NCBI GenBank assembly: GCA_946887385.1
Contig: CAMPKU010000122.1
Span: 1 to 12,702 of the forward strand
Direction of reading: 5' to 3'
Source: an uncultured Gammaproteobacteria bacterium
Lineage (GTDB): Bacteria > Pseudomonadota > Gammaproteobacteria > Rariloculales > Rariloculaceae
DNA length: 12,702 bases
Below the pieces are notes generated by a model. The model was given only the letters and a program-made list of their open reading frames with translations. It was not told where the DNA came from and ran no database searches. Position 1 is the first letter of the stretch, and each line of letters starts with the position of its first letter. Made by a program: the position numbers and the translations under genes. This document shows positions 1 to 6,819 of this stretch, one piece after another.

Positions 1-898
1 GCGGCCAGCAAATGCGAGTGCGCCAGTCGGCAGGGTTCGGGTGCTCCGCGGGATCGGTGATGTACGACTCCCACGGCGCGCCGCCCTCGCGATAGCCGCT
101 GTCCTCGAGCCAGCGCTCGATCGCGGCGAACGTGGTCGGCAGCTCTTCGTATGGGCCGCCGTGCATCGCGACGGCAGCGGGCCCGCCTTGCAGCACTCCG
201 GCCTCGACCTCGCCGTCTCCCGGAGCCACAGCGGCCAGCACGCAGCCGACATCCATCGTGATCAGCCCCGCTCCCATCGACGGATAGCGCGCAAACGGCC
301 GCCCGGCAATCGCGTACCCCTTCTGCATCGCGAGCCCGAAGGTCATGCCGAGGCAGGTGGCGATGTTGGCCGCCATCTCCGTGCGCGCGACGCGCCGGCG
401 CACGAACAAAATCGGCTGCGGGGCGAGATCCTCACGGGCAATCGACAGCATTGGCATCGGGATGCTCCTTGGCGGGACGGAATCGACGTGATAAAGGCCG
501 ACACAGGGCGACGTGGCATCGACGAGCTCGGCGTGTTGCGCACGCTGAAGAGGCGTCGCGCCGTGCAGCAGCGCGACAGCCCGATACTCGGCCGGCGAGC
601 AGCCGAAACGGCGGCGGAACGCGCGCGTGAACACCTCGTGACTCGCGAAGCCCGCACCGATGGAGACTCGCAGCACGCTGTCGCGCGTCGCCGCGAGTCG
701 CGCTGCGGCGCGCTCGAGCCGCACGCGTTGCGTGTACCGCTTCGGCGTTTCGCGCACGACGCGCCGGAACGCGCGATGCAGATGAAACGGGGACCAGCCC
801 GAGCGGCGCGCGAGCGCTTCGAGCGAAACGTTATCGCCGTGGCGCCGGCGCAGTTGGCGCAGCAGGTGCAGAATGTCGCGGTCGATTGTCGGCGTCAT
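1..898 (-). CDS. AraC-family regulator with GyrI-like effector domain (3' end cut by window edge)
   Basis: A one-component transcription regulator. The minus-strand frame is open from an ATG at 898 to the window edge, giving 299 codons. Residues about 8-108 form an AraC-type double helix-turn-helix: a first helix pair around SLEALARRSGWSPFHLHRAF and a second ending in FTRAFRRRFGCSPAEYR, which matches the family's signature. Residues about 150-299 look like a GyrI-like effector-binding domain (AraC_E_bind), with GGPYEELPTTFAAIERWL and a C-terminal run YITDPAEHPNPADW ending TRICWP. That domain normally ends at such a motif, so probably only a few codons are missing. This order, DNA-binding first and effector domain second, is the Rob/SoxS-like AraC-GyrI type, whose members often bind amphipathic small molecules. 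The ligand is unknown. No clear ribosome site precedes 898. It is divergent from the VOC gene across a 148-bp gap, so it may control that gene; this is inference from position only. Confidence 0.9.
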   Translation of the reverse strand, partial: MTPTIDRDILHLLRQLRRRHGDNVSLEALARRSGWSPFHLHRAFRRVVRETPKRYTQRVRLERAAARLAATRDSVLRVSIGAGFASHEVFTRAFRRRFGCSPAEYRAVALLHGATPLQRAQHAELVDATSPCVGLYHVDSVPPRSIPMPMLSIAREDLAPQPILFVRRRVARTEMAANIATCLGMTFGLAMQKGYAIAGRPFARYPSMGAGLITMDVGCVLAAVAPGDGEVEAGVLQGGPAAVAMHGGPYEELPTTFAAIERWLEDSGYREGGAPWESYITDPAEHPNPADWRTRICWP

Positions 899-1046
899 CG
901 TTCGAGCGCTCGAGGTGGCACCGCGGATATTGCCGCAGATCGCCCGGTACCGACCAGCGCCTTGGACGGCCGAAAGCAAGAATCGTCAAGCGCGCGGGCA
1001 GCGCACGGTGCTACCGTTACGCGGCCGTTCCACTGGAGAAGACCGG

Positions 1047-1487
1047 ATGCGCCGCGTCCTCGCGTGCTCGTGCATGCTGCTCGCTTCGCTAACTTCGTTA
1101 GCTTCGGTTGCTGCGTTCGCGCAAGCGCCCGCGCCCGCGCCAATCGTGTTCTTCGACGTCGCGGGGCCCGAAGCCGCGAAGCTCCCCGAGTTCTACTCGA
1201 AGCTCTTCGGCTGGCAAACGGATCCGCGCGCCAACGGCAACTGGTCGATTCCCGTAGTGACGCCGCTCCTAGGCGCGATGCGCCTCGGGGATGCGCCTGA
1301 AAAGCGGATCTATATTGGCGTCGACGACGTCGCAGCCACGCTCGCGGAGGTGGCCGTGAACGGCGGCACGATCGATGCGCCGCGCTTCGAGGTGCCGGGC
1401 GTCGTCGTGATCGGATTGTTCAAAGATCCGGCGGGCAATCCGATGGCGCTAGTCGAGATGCAGGACGGCAAGCCGAAGATTCCCTAG
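1047..1487 (+). CDS. Secreted VOC-fold (glyoxalase/dioxygenase-like) protein
   Basis: A 146-residue protein with one vicinal-oxygen-chelate module. The ATG at 1047 is chosen because GGAG at 1035-1038 lies 8 bases upstream and because a clear signal peptide follows: MRR, a hydrophobic stretch at residues 4-24 and a likely signal peptidase I site after AFA (residue 25). The mature part starts with an Ala-Pro stretch. The VOC core has FYSKLFGW at about 49-56, a central IYIGVDDV at 88-95, and a closing DPAGNPMALVEM at 127-138, typical of these folds. Two things are odd. VOC proteins are usually cytosolic, but this one appears exported. The first-strand metal ligand, usually His in a V-x-H-x-E-like start, is Phe here (IVFFDV), while the last-strand Glu is present. 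It may therefore bind ligand without classical metal chemistry. The substrate cannot be read from the sequence. Confidence 0.85.
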   Translation: MRRVLACSCMLLASLTSLASVAAFAQAPAPAPIVFFDVAGPEAAKLPEFYSKLFGWQTDPRANGNWSIPVVTPLLGAMRLGDAPEKRIYIGVDDVAATLAEVAVNGGTIDAPRFEVPGVVVIGLFKDPAGNPMALVEMQDGKPKIP

Positions 1488-1520
1488 CTGCGCTCAGCAC
1501 CCTGTTCACTCGATTGGCTG

Positions 1521-3446
1521 TCAGACGCCGAAGCGCCACTCCACCGTTAGCAGCACGCTCCGCGGCAGCTCGCTGCGATTCGGCGCGGCTTCGAACTCCG
1601 GATGCTTGGCGTCAAAGAGGTTGTGCACGCTTAAAACGAGCCCCAGCGGTCGGCCGCTCTCCCACGCCAGACGGCCGTCTACGGCCGTGTAGCGCGGCAC
1701 GTCCGGATTCGGTAACGAGTCGACGCGGCGCACGCCGAGATCGAGCTGCAGGCCGGGTGCCAGTTGCAGCGACGAGCGGAGCGTCCATTGGAGCTCCGCG
1801 TCGTTTGCGAGCGTCGGATTGGACACGCCGGCCGGATCGGCGCTGCCCGGTTCGAGCACCAGATCTTTTTCGAGCGTGTTCAATCCGCCGCTGATTTCCC
1901 ACCGCTCATTGACGCGCCAGTTCACCCAGGCTTCGACGCCATAAACGTCGCCCTCGATTCGATTCTCGAGCTGTACGGGGATCGCAGTGCCGCTGCGCAA
2001 TTTGTCCCAGTCGTGCCGGAACAATGTCGTGGAGTAAATCAACGCGGCGTGAGGTTGCGCGCGATAACCCAGCTCGAGCACATGGGCCACTTCCGATTGA
2101 AAGTTCGGGCCGCCAACAACGAGGAACGGCGGCTCGCCCGGAAAGAACACGTCGCGGTCGATGCGTGAAGGTGCGCGTACGGCGCGCGATGCCGCCGTCC
2201 ACACCAGCCGGCTTTCGGTCGGCCGCCAGGCAAGCCTCGCGCTCGGCAAAGACTCCGTCCCCGTATAGTCGTTGCGCTCGAGCTTGAGTCCGATCGTGGC
2301 ATCCAGGTTCGAGCGCAATTGAATGCGGTCCTGAATGAACACGTTCGTCCATTCGAGATCGCGGCTTGCCGGAATGAAGGTAGTAATGAATCCGGTACCT
2401 ACCTCGTCGCTCGTGCGGCGGTAGCCGCCGCCCCAGACCAAGTCGTGGGCGCTGCGCTCGACGCTGTGCTGAACCTCCACGTCGAAGGTGTCGCGCCGCG
2501 GCCGGAAAAACAGCGCGTCGTCGCGCTCGGAATGATCGAAATAGCTTTGCACGCTTAAATTCGAGCCGCTCGCCAAGCTGCGTGTCCAACGGCCCAGCAC
2601 GTTCGCGCTCGAGGCCTCGATTCGGCCGAACGTGAATCCCGCAACTGCGCCGCGGTCTTGAGAGCGGCCGTCGGCGACATCGGCCTGGAGTGTGAGGCTG
2701 TCGCTTCCGAGGTCCCAATCGGCGCGAAAACCGGCCTGCTGCCGCGACCATGCGTCAAGCGCGGAGATCCCGCTCGAGCGCTGCGTGGCATCGAAGCTCG
2801 CGATTTTGGCATACGCTCGGTAGTGCCCCGCGTCGCCCAGTGATCCGCCATAACGCAAGGTGGCTTGACGCTCGAAATTGCCTCCGCTCCCCGAGACGAA
2901 TCCGCCTTGGGTCTCGGCCGCCGTTCGCGTAATCACGTTGATCACGCCGTTGACCGCGTTGGCTCCCCAAAGCGTCGCCCCTGGCCCCGTGATGACCTCG
3001 ATCCGATCCACGTCCGCGAGCACCAAGTCTTGTTGATCCCAGAACACGCCCGAGAACAGCGGTGTATAAACGGTGCGCCCGTCGATTAGCACGAGCAGCT
3101 TGTTCGCGAACAAATTGTTGAAGCCGCGCGCCGTGATCGCGTATCCCACGGAGTTGACACGTGCCACTTGCAGCGTCGGCGCTAAGCGCAACGCTTCGCC
3201 GAGATTGGCTGCGGCGGCGCGCCGAATCTGCTCGTTGGTGATGACGTAAATCGACGATGGCGCCTCGGCCAGCCGCTCGAGATCGCGTGATACCGACAGC
3301 ACTTCGATGTCGCCGAGCTCCTCCAGCGAAAGGTCTGCGAGGCTGACTTGGGGAGCGCCGTCTGTTGCCTGCTGTGTATGGCCATCGAGGGCCCAAAGCG
3401 CGGCGACCACGGATAGGCTTTCCCGAAAGGGTGCAGAAAGCCGCAC
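1521..3446 (-). CDS. TonB-dependent outer-membrane receptor
   Basis: A 641-residue outer-membrane active transporter that would take up a ligand (siderophore, vitamin, glycan or similar) with energy from TonB/ExbB/ExbD. The start is GTG at 3446, with GAGG 8 bases upstream on the minus strand. A short hydrophobic N-terminus (residues 11-20) serves as a weak-looking signal peptide. Next comes LSLEELGDIEVLSVS (40-53), the segment before the plug that is typical of STN-less receptors and probably includes the TonB box. The plug domain spans about 55-175, with ITARGFNN, KLLVLIDGRTVYTPLFSGVFW and VDRIEVITGPGATLWGANAVNGVINVIT. The beta-barrel fills 176-641 and ends in the aromatic strand VEWRFGV, as outer-membrane barrels do. 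There is no N-terminal signalling domain, so it should not drive an anti-sigma cascade. The ligand is undetermined; nothing nearby names it. It converges on the VOC gene with a 33-bp gap. Confidence 0.95.
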   Translation of the reverse strand: MRLSAPFRESLSVVAALWALDGHTQQATDGAPQVSLADLSLEELGDIEVLSVSRDLERLAEAPSSIYVITNEQIRRAAAANLGEALRLAPTLQVARVNSVGYAITARGFNNLFANKLLVLIDGRTVYTPLFSGVFWDQQDLVLADVDRIEVITGPGATLWGANAVNGVINVITRTAAETQGGFVSGSGGNFERQATLRYGGSLGDAGHYRAYAKIASFDATQRSSGISALDAWSRQQAGFRADWDLGSDSLTLQADVADGRSQDRGAVAGFTFGRIEASSANVLGRWTRSLASGSNLSVQSYFDHSERDDALFFRPRRDTFDVEVQHSVERSAHDLVWGGGYRRTSDEVGTGFITTFIPASRDLEWTNVFIQDRIQLRSNLDATIGLKLERNDYTGTESLPSARLAWRPTESRLVWTAASRAVRAPSRIDRDVFFPGEPPFLVVGGPNFQSEVAHVLELGYRAQPHAALIYSTTLFRHDWDKLRSGTAIPVQLENRIEGDVYGVEAWVNWRVNERWEISGGLNTLEKDLVLEPGSADPAGVSNPTLANDAELQWTLRSSLQLAPGLQLDLGVRRVDSLPNPDVPRYTAVDGRLAWESGRPLGLVLSVHNLFDAKHPEFEAAPNRSELPRSVLLTVEWRFGV

Positions 3447-3470
3447 GTTTGCTACCTCATGCCATGAACG

Positions 3471-3503
3471 GCAAGGCGAGTGTAGGCACGGCCCTCGCCT
3501 TGC
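3471..3503. repeat. Perfect 10-bp inverted repeat upstream of the TonB-dependent receptor
   Basis: GCAAGGCGAG at 3471-3480 and its exact reverse complement CTCGCCTTGC at 3494-3503 flank a 13-base spacer. The near arm lies 24 bases before the receptor's GTG start. There is no T-run on either side, so it does not look like an intrinsic terminator. It could be a dimeric regulator's operator or a hairpin in the receptor's 5' leader. I looked for cobalamin and TPP riboswitch motifs in this gap and saw none. Confidence 0.6.
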
Positions 3504-3656
3504 TGCTGCCTACTGGGTCACGCCTGAGGCGCGCGTTGGCAGCCCGCCACAGGCGGCCCGGCAGCAAGATGCGTGCCACGCAAATTCGGCACCGCACTCG
3601 CTCTTCGCCCGCCCTGGCACGGATTTTGGAGCGACGCAGCGGACATCGCAACGAGC

Positions 3657-3663
3657 AAGGAGG
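3657..3663 (+). promoter_or_regulatory. Near-consensus Shine-Dalgarno site of the 28-residue peptide
   Basis: AAGGAGG lies 7 bases before the ATG at 3671. It is the best-matching ribosome site in this part of the window and is what separates the short peptide from a chance reading frame. The same frame stays open upstream to about 3365, but no ribosome site supports a longer start and the upstream residues are Arg-rich and featureless. Confidence 0.75.
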
Positions 3664-3670
3664 CGCCGCC

Positions 3671-3757
3671 ATGTTGAAATTTCTCGGCACGACAATGGGC
3701 ATCATTTTCTTGATCGGCCTGCTGGTGGTCATCGGCCTGATAGCTCTGATTCTTTGA
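3671..3757 (+). CDS. 28-residue single-span membrane peptide
   Basis: A very small protein, MLKFLGTTMG followed by a stretch of Ile, Leu, Val and Gly up to the C-terminus. Residues about 10-28 form one hydrophobic helix with no charged residue, and the only charge is Lys3. Such a peptide would sit in the inner membrane with the Lys on the cytoplasmic side. Support comes from the strong AAGGAGG at correct spacing, and from a local drop in GC with Ile/Leu/Phe-rich codons unlike the Arg-rich non-coding frames nearby. It starts 224 bp from the divergent receptor gene and lies 67 bp before the start chosen for the next membrane protein, on the same strand, so the two may share a transcript. Small membrane peptides of this kind often tune a larger membrane partner, but I cannot name a family or function here. 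Confidence 0.7.
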   Translation: MLKFLGTTMGIIFLIGLLVVIGLIALIL

Positions 3758-3824
3758 GCTCGAGCGCGCGGTGTCGCGTCTTCGACTCCACGAGATCGGC
3801 AGCGTAACTGCGCGCTCTGCCTCC

Positions 3825-4484
3825 ATGAGCACTTTCCCCGTGCATCGCGTTAGCGGGCTCGTGCTGGTGATCGGCGCCGTTTCGTTCGTGGTGTACGTGG
3901 TCATTAGGTCGCTGCTTACATCCGGCGTAGATCCAACGGTCAGCGCGTCACACGCTCTTTGGATACCGGTCAATGGGCTCGGCTTCTTAGGGGCGATGAT
4001 GGTGTTTATCGGGCTTCCCGCGATCTATGCCCGGGTGTTTGCGGCAACCGGCCTTGCCAGCTTAATAGGAGTCGTTCTGACGGCAGCCGCGTGGGCGTTC
4101 TTCGGCGTATTTCTGACTCTTTATGCGGCACTTCTGTTGCCGTGGCTCGCGGAGGAAGCCCCGCACCTTGTTGCGGTCGGCGCGCCCCTGCCTGCGGCAT
4201 TGATGATTGCGATCGCCACGTCGCTGGCAGCCTGGCTCGTAGGAGGGGTGTTACTAGCCCTTCCGTTCATTCGTGGCCGCCTGAAGCCGACCTGGATCGG
4301 CTACGTTTTTCTTGCGGCGGCGCTGTGGATGCTGGTCGGCAACCTCGTGATCGCCCCTGCTGGTCCATCCGCCAACGTGGCGGCCAATCTAGTCTCGAAC
4401 CTCGGTCCGGTGCTGCTTCTCATTGCGCTGGCCAATCTCGGCTGCCGCTTGTGGATGCAGCGCCCTGGACCGGCCAGCGCATGA
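3825..4484 (+). CDS. Six-helix inner-membrane protein of unknown function
   Basis: A 219-residue, strongly hydrophobic protein with about six membrane spans at residues 10-31, 45-70, 77-106, 122-148, 157-178 and 189-210. It has short loops and a few charged residues (EE at 110-111, RGRLK at 150-154). No catalytic motif is visible. The general look is that of DUF4386-like or other small polytopic membrane proteins, but I do not recognise the family with certainty. The start is unsure: ATG at 3825 puts the first helix right after MSTFPVHRVSG, while a GTG at 3771 in the same frame would add 18 unremarkable residues. Neither has a strong ribosome site. It lies between the 28-residue membrane peptide and the BON gene, in the same direction, and may be co-transcribed with them. 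Confidence 0.75.
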   Translation: MSTFPVHRVSGLVLVIGAVSFVVYVVIRSLLTSGVDPTVSASHALWIPVNGLGFLGAMMVFIGLPAIYARVFAATGLASLIGVVLTAAAWAFFGVFLTLYAALLLPWLAEEAPHLVAVGAPLPAALMIAIATSLAAWLVGGVLLALPFIRGRLKPTWIGYVFLAAALWMLVGNLVIAPAGPSANVAANLVSNLGPVLLLIALANLGCRLWMQRPGPASA

Positions 4485-4513
4485 GCACGCACATGGTTTT
4501 AGGAGAACAATTT

Positions 4514-5104
4514 ATGCGCACCTATCAATTGTCATTGCCGTTATTGCTGTGTGCCGCCTACACGCTAGAGCTCGCCACGGCAGCCCAGCCGCGAGTGCCA
4601 CCGCGCACCCCCGAGTTACCTACCGAGCCGGCCGTGCGCGAGGCCATTGGGCCGAGCGATGCCGCGCTTGCCGTCGAAGTCCAAACGCGAATTTTCGAAG
4701 CGCTTGAAACTACCGACTTGAGGGCGCGCGTAAACGACGGAACCGCAACGTTGCAGGGAACGGTGCGGTCGCAAACCGATCGGCGACGCGCAGGCGACAT
4801 TGCTCGCGATGTGACGGGCGTGCGGCGAGTGCGGAATGAGCTCGACGTCGACGCCGCCGCTTCAGACGATCCGGCGCTCGAAAGCAATGTGGCGACGCTC
4901 GAGGACGCAGTCGCAGCGCAGTTGCGCGGCGATCCGCTGCTCGGTTCGCGTGATATTCGAGTCACCGTCGATCGGCGTAGCAATACGCTAACGCTCGCAG
5001 GCGAGGTCGCCTCGGAAACCGAAAAGCAGCGAGCCACTCGCGTCGCTGCCTCGGCTTTCACGGCAGGACACGTCCGCAATCGGCTGCGAGTACGCGCGGA
5101 CTGA
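4514..5104 (+). CDS. Periplasmic twin-BON-domain protein (OsmY-like)
   Basis: A 196-residue exported protein. ATG at 4514 is preceded by AGGAGAA at 4501-4507, a convincing ribosome site. Residues 1-24 form a signal peptide with likely cleavage after ATAA. A Pro-rich linker (25-40) leads to two BON modules at about 51-112 and 129-195. Each has the alpha-beta pattern with a central beta-hairpin and conserved Gly: VNDGTATLQGTVRSQTDRRRA in the first, and a segment with NTLTLAGEVASETEKQRA in the second, with a closing V-x-N-x-L strand (VRNELDV, VRNRLRV). BON domains bind phospholipid or support envelope integrity; E. coli OsmY, with the same two-module layout, is induced by osmotic stress. The role here is therefore probably envelope maintenance. 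It begins 29 bp after the six-helix protein ends, so an operon is plausible. Confidence 0.9.
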   Translation: MRTYQLSLPLLLCAAYTLELATAAQPRVPPRTPELPTEPAVREAIGPSDAALAVEVQTRIFEALETTDLRARVNDGTATLQGTVRSQTDRRRAGDIARDVTGVRRVRNELDVDAAASDDPALESNVATLEDAVAAQLRGDPLLGSRDIRVTVDRRSNTLTLAGEVASETEKQRATRVAASAFTAGHVRNRLRVRAD

Positions 5105-5168
5105 GTGTCGTGGCACACGTCTGCATTTTGGCGAACGGGCGCTTCGAGAAGCTGAGGAGGTAGTCGCG

Positions 5169-5570
5169 ATGAACCCATACTTGAAGCTCGGTTGTGTGGC
5201 CGTTGCACTCGCGGGCGCCGCATGTGCCACCACGGCAGCTACCGACGCCGGCGACCGCGCGGCGGCCGAGCGCGATACCGATTGCATCAGAACGCGGCTG
5301 ATCAGAAATTGGGAGGCGCTCGACGAGCGCAATCTCATCGTCTACGAGAGCGGCGGGCGGCCGTATCATGTCGAGCTCGCGCAGACGTGCTTCGGCCTCG
5401 ACTTCGAGACGATGATCGGGCTTTACGACCGTCGAGGCGACGGGCGGATCTGCGGTTTCGGACTGGATCGCGTGATCCTCGACCGGGCGATACCCGAAGG
5501 TTGCAGCATCGCGGCCGTTGACGAGCTCACCGACGAGCAGGCCGAGGACCTGAAGTCGCGCGCGGAATAG
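5169..5570 (+). CDS. DUF6491-like secreted or lipid-anchored Cys-containing protein
   Basis: A 133-residue exported protein of unknown function. ATG at 5169 has AGGAGGT at 5155-5161, a near-perfect ribosome site. A hydrophobic N-terminus (residues 6-18) ends in LAGAAC, so Cys19 could be a lipidation site, although Gly at the -3 position makes this a weak lipobox. The mature part has Cys at 39, 74, 95 and 112, in the contexts DCI-RTRLIRNW, LAQTCFGL, GRICGFGLDRV and GCSIAAV. These match my memory of the DUF6491 pattern common in gammaproteobacterial periplasmic proteins. The four Cys may form two disulfides. It follows the BON gene by 64 bp on the same strand. Its last 44 bp overlap the 3' end of the convergent hydrolase gene. 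Confidence 0.8.
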   Translation: MNPYLKLGCVAVALAGAACATTAATDAGDRAAAERDTDCIRTRLIRNWEALDERNLIVYESGGRPYHVELAQTCFGLDFETMIGLYDRRGDGRICGFGLDRVILDRAIPEGCSIAAVDELTDEQAEDLKSRAE

Positions 5571-6165
5571 AGCGTGGAGCGTTCAATGTTAGCCGTGTTG
5601 ACGGCGTCACGTCGGCGCCGAGCACCGTGGTGAAGTATTCGAGAGCCAGGCGCGTATCGCTCCGTGTTCGCGCGGAGATACAGTCGCGCGGAATTGCGAG
5701 CTCGAGGTCGCGCACGTAGGCGTCGTTCGCGGTGAACAGAACGCACTGGTTGCTGGAGACCCCCGTGAGAATGAGCCGTTTCGCGCCGAGCGACTGCAAG
5801 ATCGTGTCGAGCGGCGTCGCAAAGAACCCCGAATGCTTGGGTTTGAGGACGCAGTAGTCGTGGGCTTCGGGCGCGATCGCCTCAACCACCGGACGACCGC
5901 GGGATTTTCCGCGCCGGCAATGGCGAACCATGCCGGGGAAGTCGGACCGCCAGCGACCGGTGGCGTCGTTCACGTAGACGACAGCAACGCCGGCGGCCTT
6001 CGCCCGGGCTTTGAGCCGTGCGATGCGCCGCGCCACGGGAAGAGCGGCGCGCGCTACTTTGTCGCCGTCCCGAAAAGCGAAATCCGAGATCAAATCCAAG
6101 ACGATCAAAACCATCGCGGACCGGTCCGGTACAAGGCCGTGCAGGTCGGAGCCGCGCTTGCTCAT
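5527..6165 (-). CDS. Isochorismatase-fold cysteine hydrolase
   Basis: A 212-residue cytosolic hydrolase of the isochorismatase/nicotinamidase superfamily. The usual triad is visible: Asp24 in VLIVLDLISDF, Lys108 in CVLKPKHSGFFATPLD, and nucleophile Cys141 in LTGVSSNQCVLFTANDA. These lie in the right order and spacing for an alpha/beta hydrolase that attacks amides, ureido groups or vinyl ethers through a thioester-type intermediate. The substrate is not deducible; neither nicotinamide nor isochorismate genes are nearby. ATG at 6165 overlaps the stop of the DUF421 gene (ATGA), so translation is probably coupled; no separate strong ribosome site is seen. The C-terminal tail beyond about residue 190 (Arg/Pro-rich) extends past the normal fold and is the part that overlaps the convergent DUF6491-like gene by 44 bp, which may reflect 3'-end drift. 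Confidence 0.88.
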   Translation of the reverse strand: MSKRGSDLHGLVPDRSAMVLIVLDLISDFAFRDGDKVARAALPVARRIARLKARAKAAGVAVVYVNDATGRWRSDFPGMVRHCRRGKSRGRPVVEAIAPEAHDYCVLKPKHSGFFATPLDTILQSLGAKRLILTGVSSNQCVLFTANDAYVRDLELAIPRDCISARTRSDTRLALEYFTTVLGADVTPSTRLTLNAPRSIPRATSGPRPARR

Positions 6166-6686
6166 GAATGCGGCTTTGCTGCGTCCTGGCCAACGGCCGA
6201 GATGTGGCCGGTTTCCTCGAGCACGGCCAGCCTCACGTCTTCGATGCGCTCGTAACCGAGCTTCCGCAGACCGGCCAGGAGCTCCGAGCGCGTCACCCCT
6301 TCCGCTGTGAGCGCGTGCTCGATCAGTCGCCCGTCGCGGACCAAGGGTCGAGGATGGCCGCGCAGCAGGTGGCGAATCCGCGGCGAGCGCGCGCACACCG
6401 CGGCCATTCCGCGATGCAGCACGAACACCGTCAGCACGAACACAACGGCGTTGGCGGCACCGTCCTCGAGCGCCGCCGTCTGGATGACCACGCCGAGCGT
6501 GATGAGCACGAGCAAGTCGAACGTGGTGGTTTGTCCGGCCATTCGCTTGCCCGCCATTCGCACGAGCACGATCAGTGCGGCGTAATAGGCCGCCGCCTTC
6601 ACCGCTTGTAAGAGATAGTCGTCGAACACTGTTACGGCGTTGCTCGGGCCGAGCTTCGGAAGACTCCCGTACCAAAAGAGCAACAT
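6162..6686 (-). CDS. DUF421 (YetF-type) membrane protein
   Basis: A 174-residue inner-membrane protein with the DUF421/YetF layout: membrane helices at about residues 26-42, 55-75 and 78-96, then a small soluble C-terminal domain (about 105-160). The recognisable stretch is RMAGKRMAGQTTTFDLLVLITLG, followed by PRPLVRDGRLIEHALTAEGVTRSELLAGLRKLGYERIEDVRLAVLEETGHISAV, the typical family tail that in YetF proteins packs as an oligomerising cytoplasmic domain. ATG at 6686 is preferred because it starts at MLLFWYG, right before the first family-like segment. An in-frame TTG at 6719 would add 11 Arg-rich residues. Neither has a strong ribosome site. It heads a two-gene operon with the hydrolase and diverges from the BlaI gene across 157 bp, so it could share that promoter region's control. 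Its molecular function is unknown, though related YetF proteins are linked to spore germination and general envelope roles. Confidence 0.88.
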   Translation of the reverse strand: MLLFWYGSLPKLGPSNAVTVFDDYLLQAVKAAAYYAALIVLVRMAGKRMAGQTTTFDLLVLITLGVVIQTAALEDGAANAVVFVLTVFVLHRGMAAVCARSPRIRHLLRGHPRPLVRDGRLIEHALTAEGVTRSELLAGLRKLGYERIEDVRLAVLEETGHISAVGQDAAKPHS

Positions 6687-6790
6687 TCGTGCCAGCCGGC
6701 GCGCGAATGCGGGTCGCAAGAGACGACGAGCGATCCGGCCAAATCAGCGCTCGAACATTGAGCTTCAGCCGCTCGCCAGCGACGGTGCCC

Positions 6791-6819
6791 TTGCCAACGT
6801 TCCGCTGATGTCGTAGATT
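6791..6819 (+). promoter_or_regulatory. Probable sigma-70 promoter for the BlaI/M56 operon
   Basis: A -35-like TTGCCA (6791-6796, 5 of 6 matches to TTGACA) and a -10-like TAGATT (6814-6819, 4 of 6) are separated by exactly 17 bases. The -10 box lies inside the palindrome at 6813-6823, so a repressor bound there would block polymerase. Start of transcription would fall near 6826, leaving a very short leader before the GTG at 6844. Confidence 0.5.

Noticed and set aside
41..1300. Long open frame (419 codons) on the plus strand opposite the AraC-type gene
   Set aside because: It lies antisense to clear AraC/GyrI-like coding sequence and then crosses the VOC gene in another frame. The residues are Arg/Ala-rich with no recognisable motif, as expected of a shadow in GC-rich DNA.
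3365..3670. Longer N-terminal extension of the 28-residue peptide in the same frame
   Set aside because: The upstream residues are Arg-rich and featureless and overlap the start of the receptor gene. No ribosome site supports a start there, whereas 3671 has AAGGAGG.
3447..3670. Cobalamin or TPP riboswitch before the TonB-dependent receptor
   Set aside because: I saw neither a B12-box-like GCCACTG nor the TPP motif CTGAGA; only the 10-bp inverted repeat stands out.
5105..5168. Terminator with TTTT after the BON gene
   Set aside because: The GTGT...ACAC pairing near 5105-5120 is too short and the T-run is separated from it.
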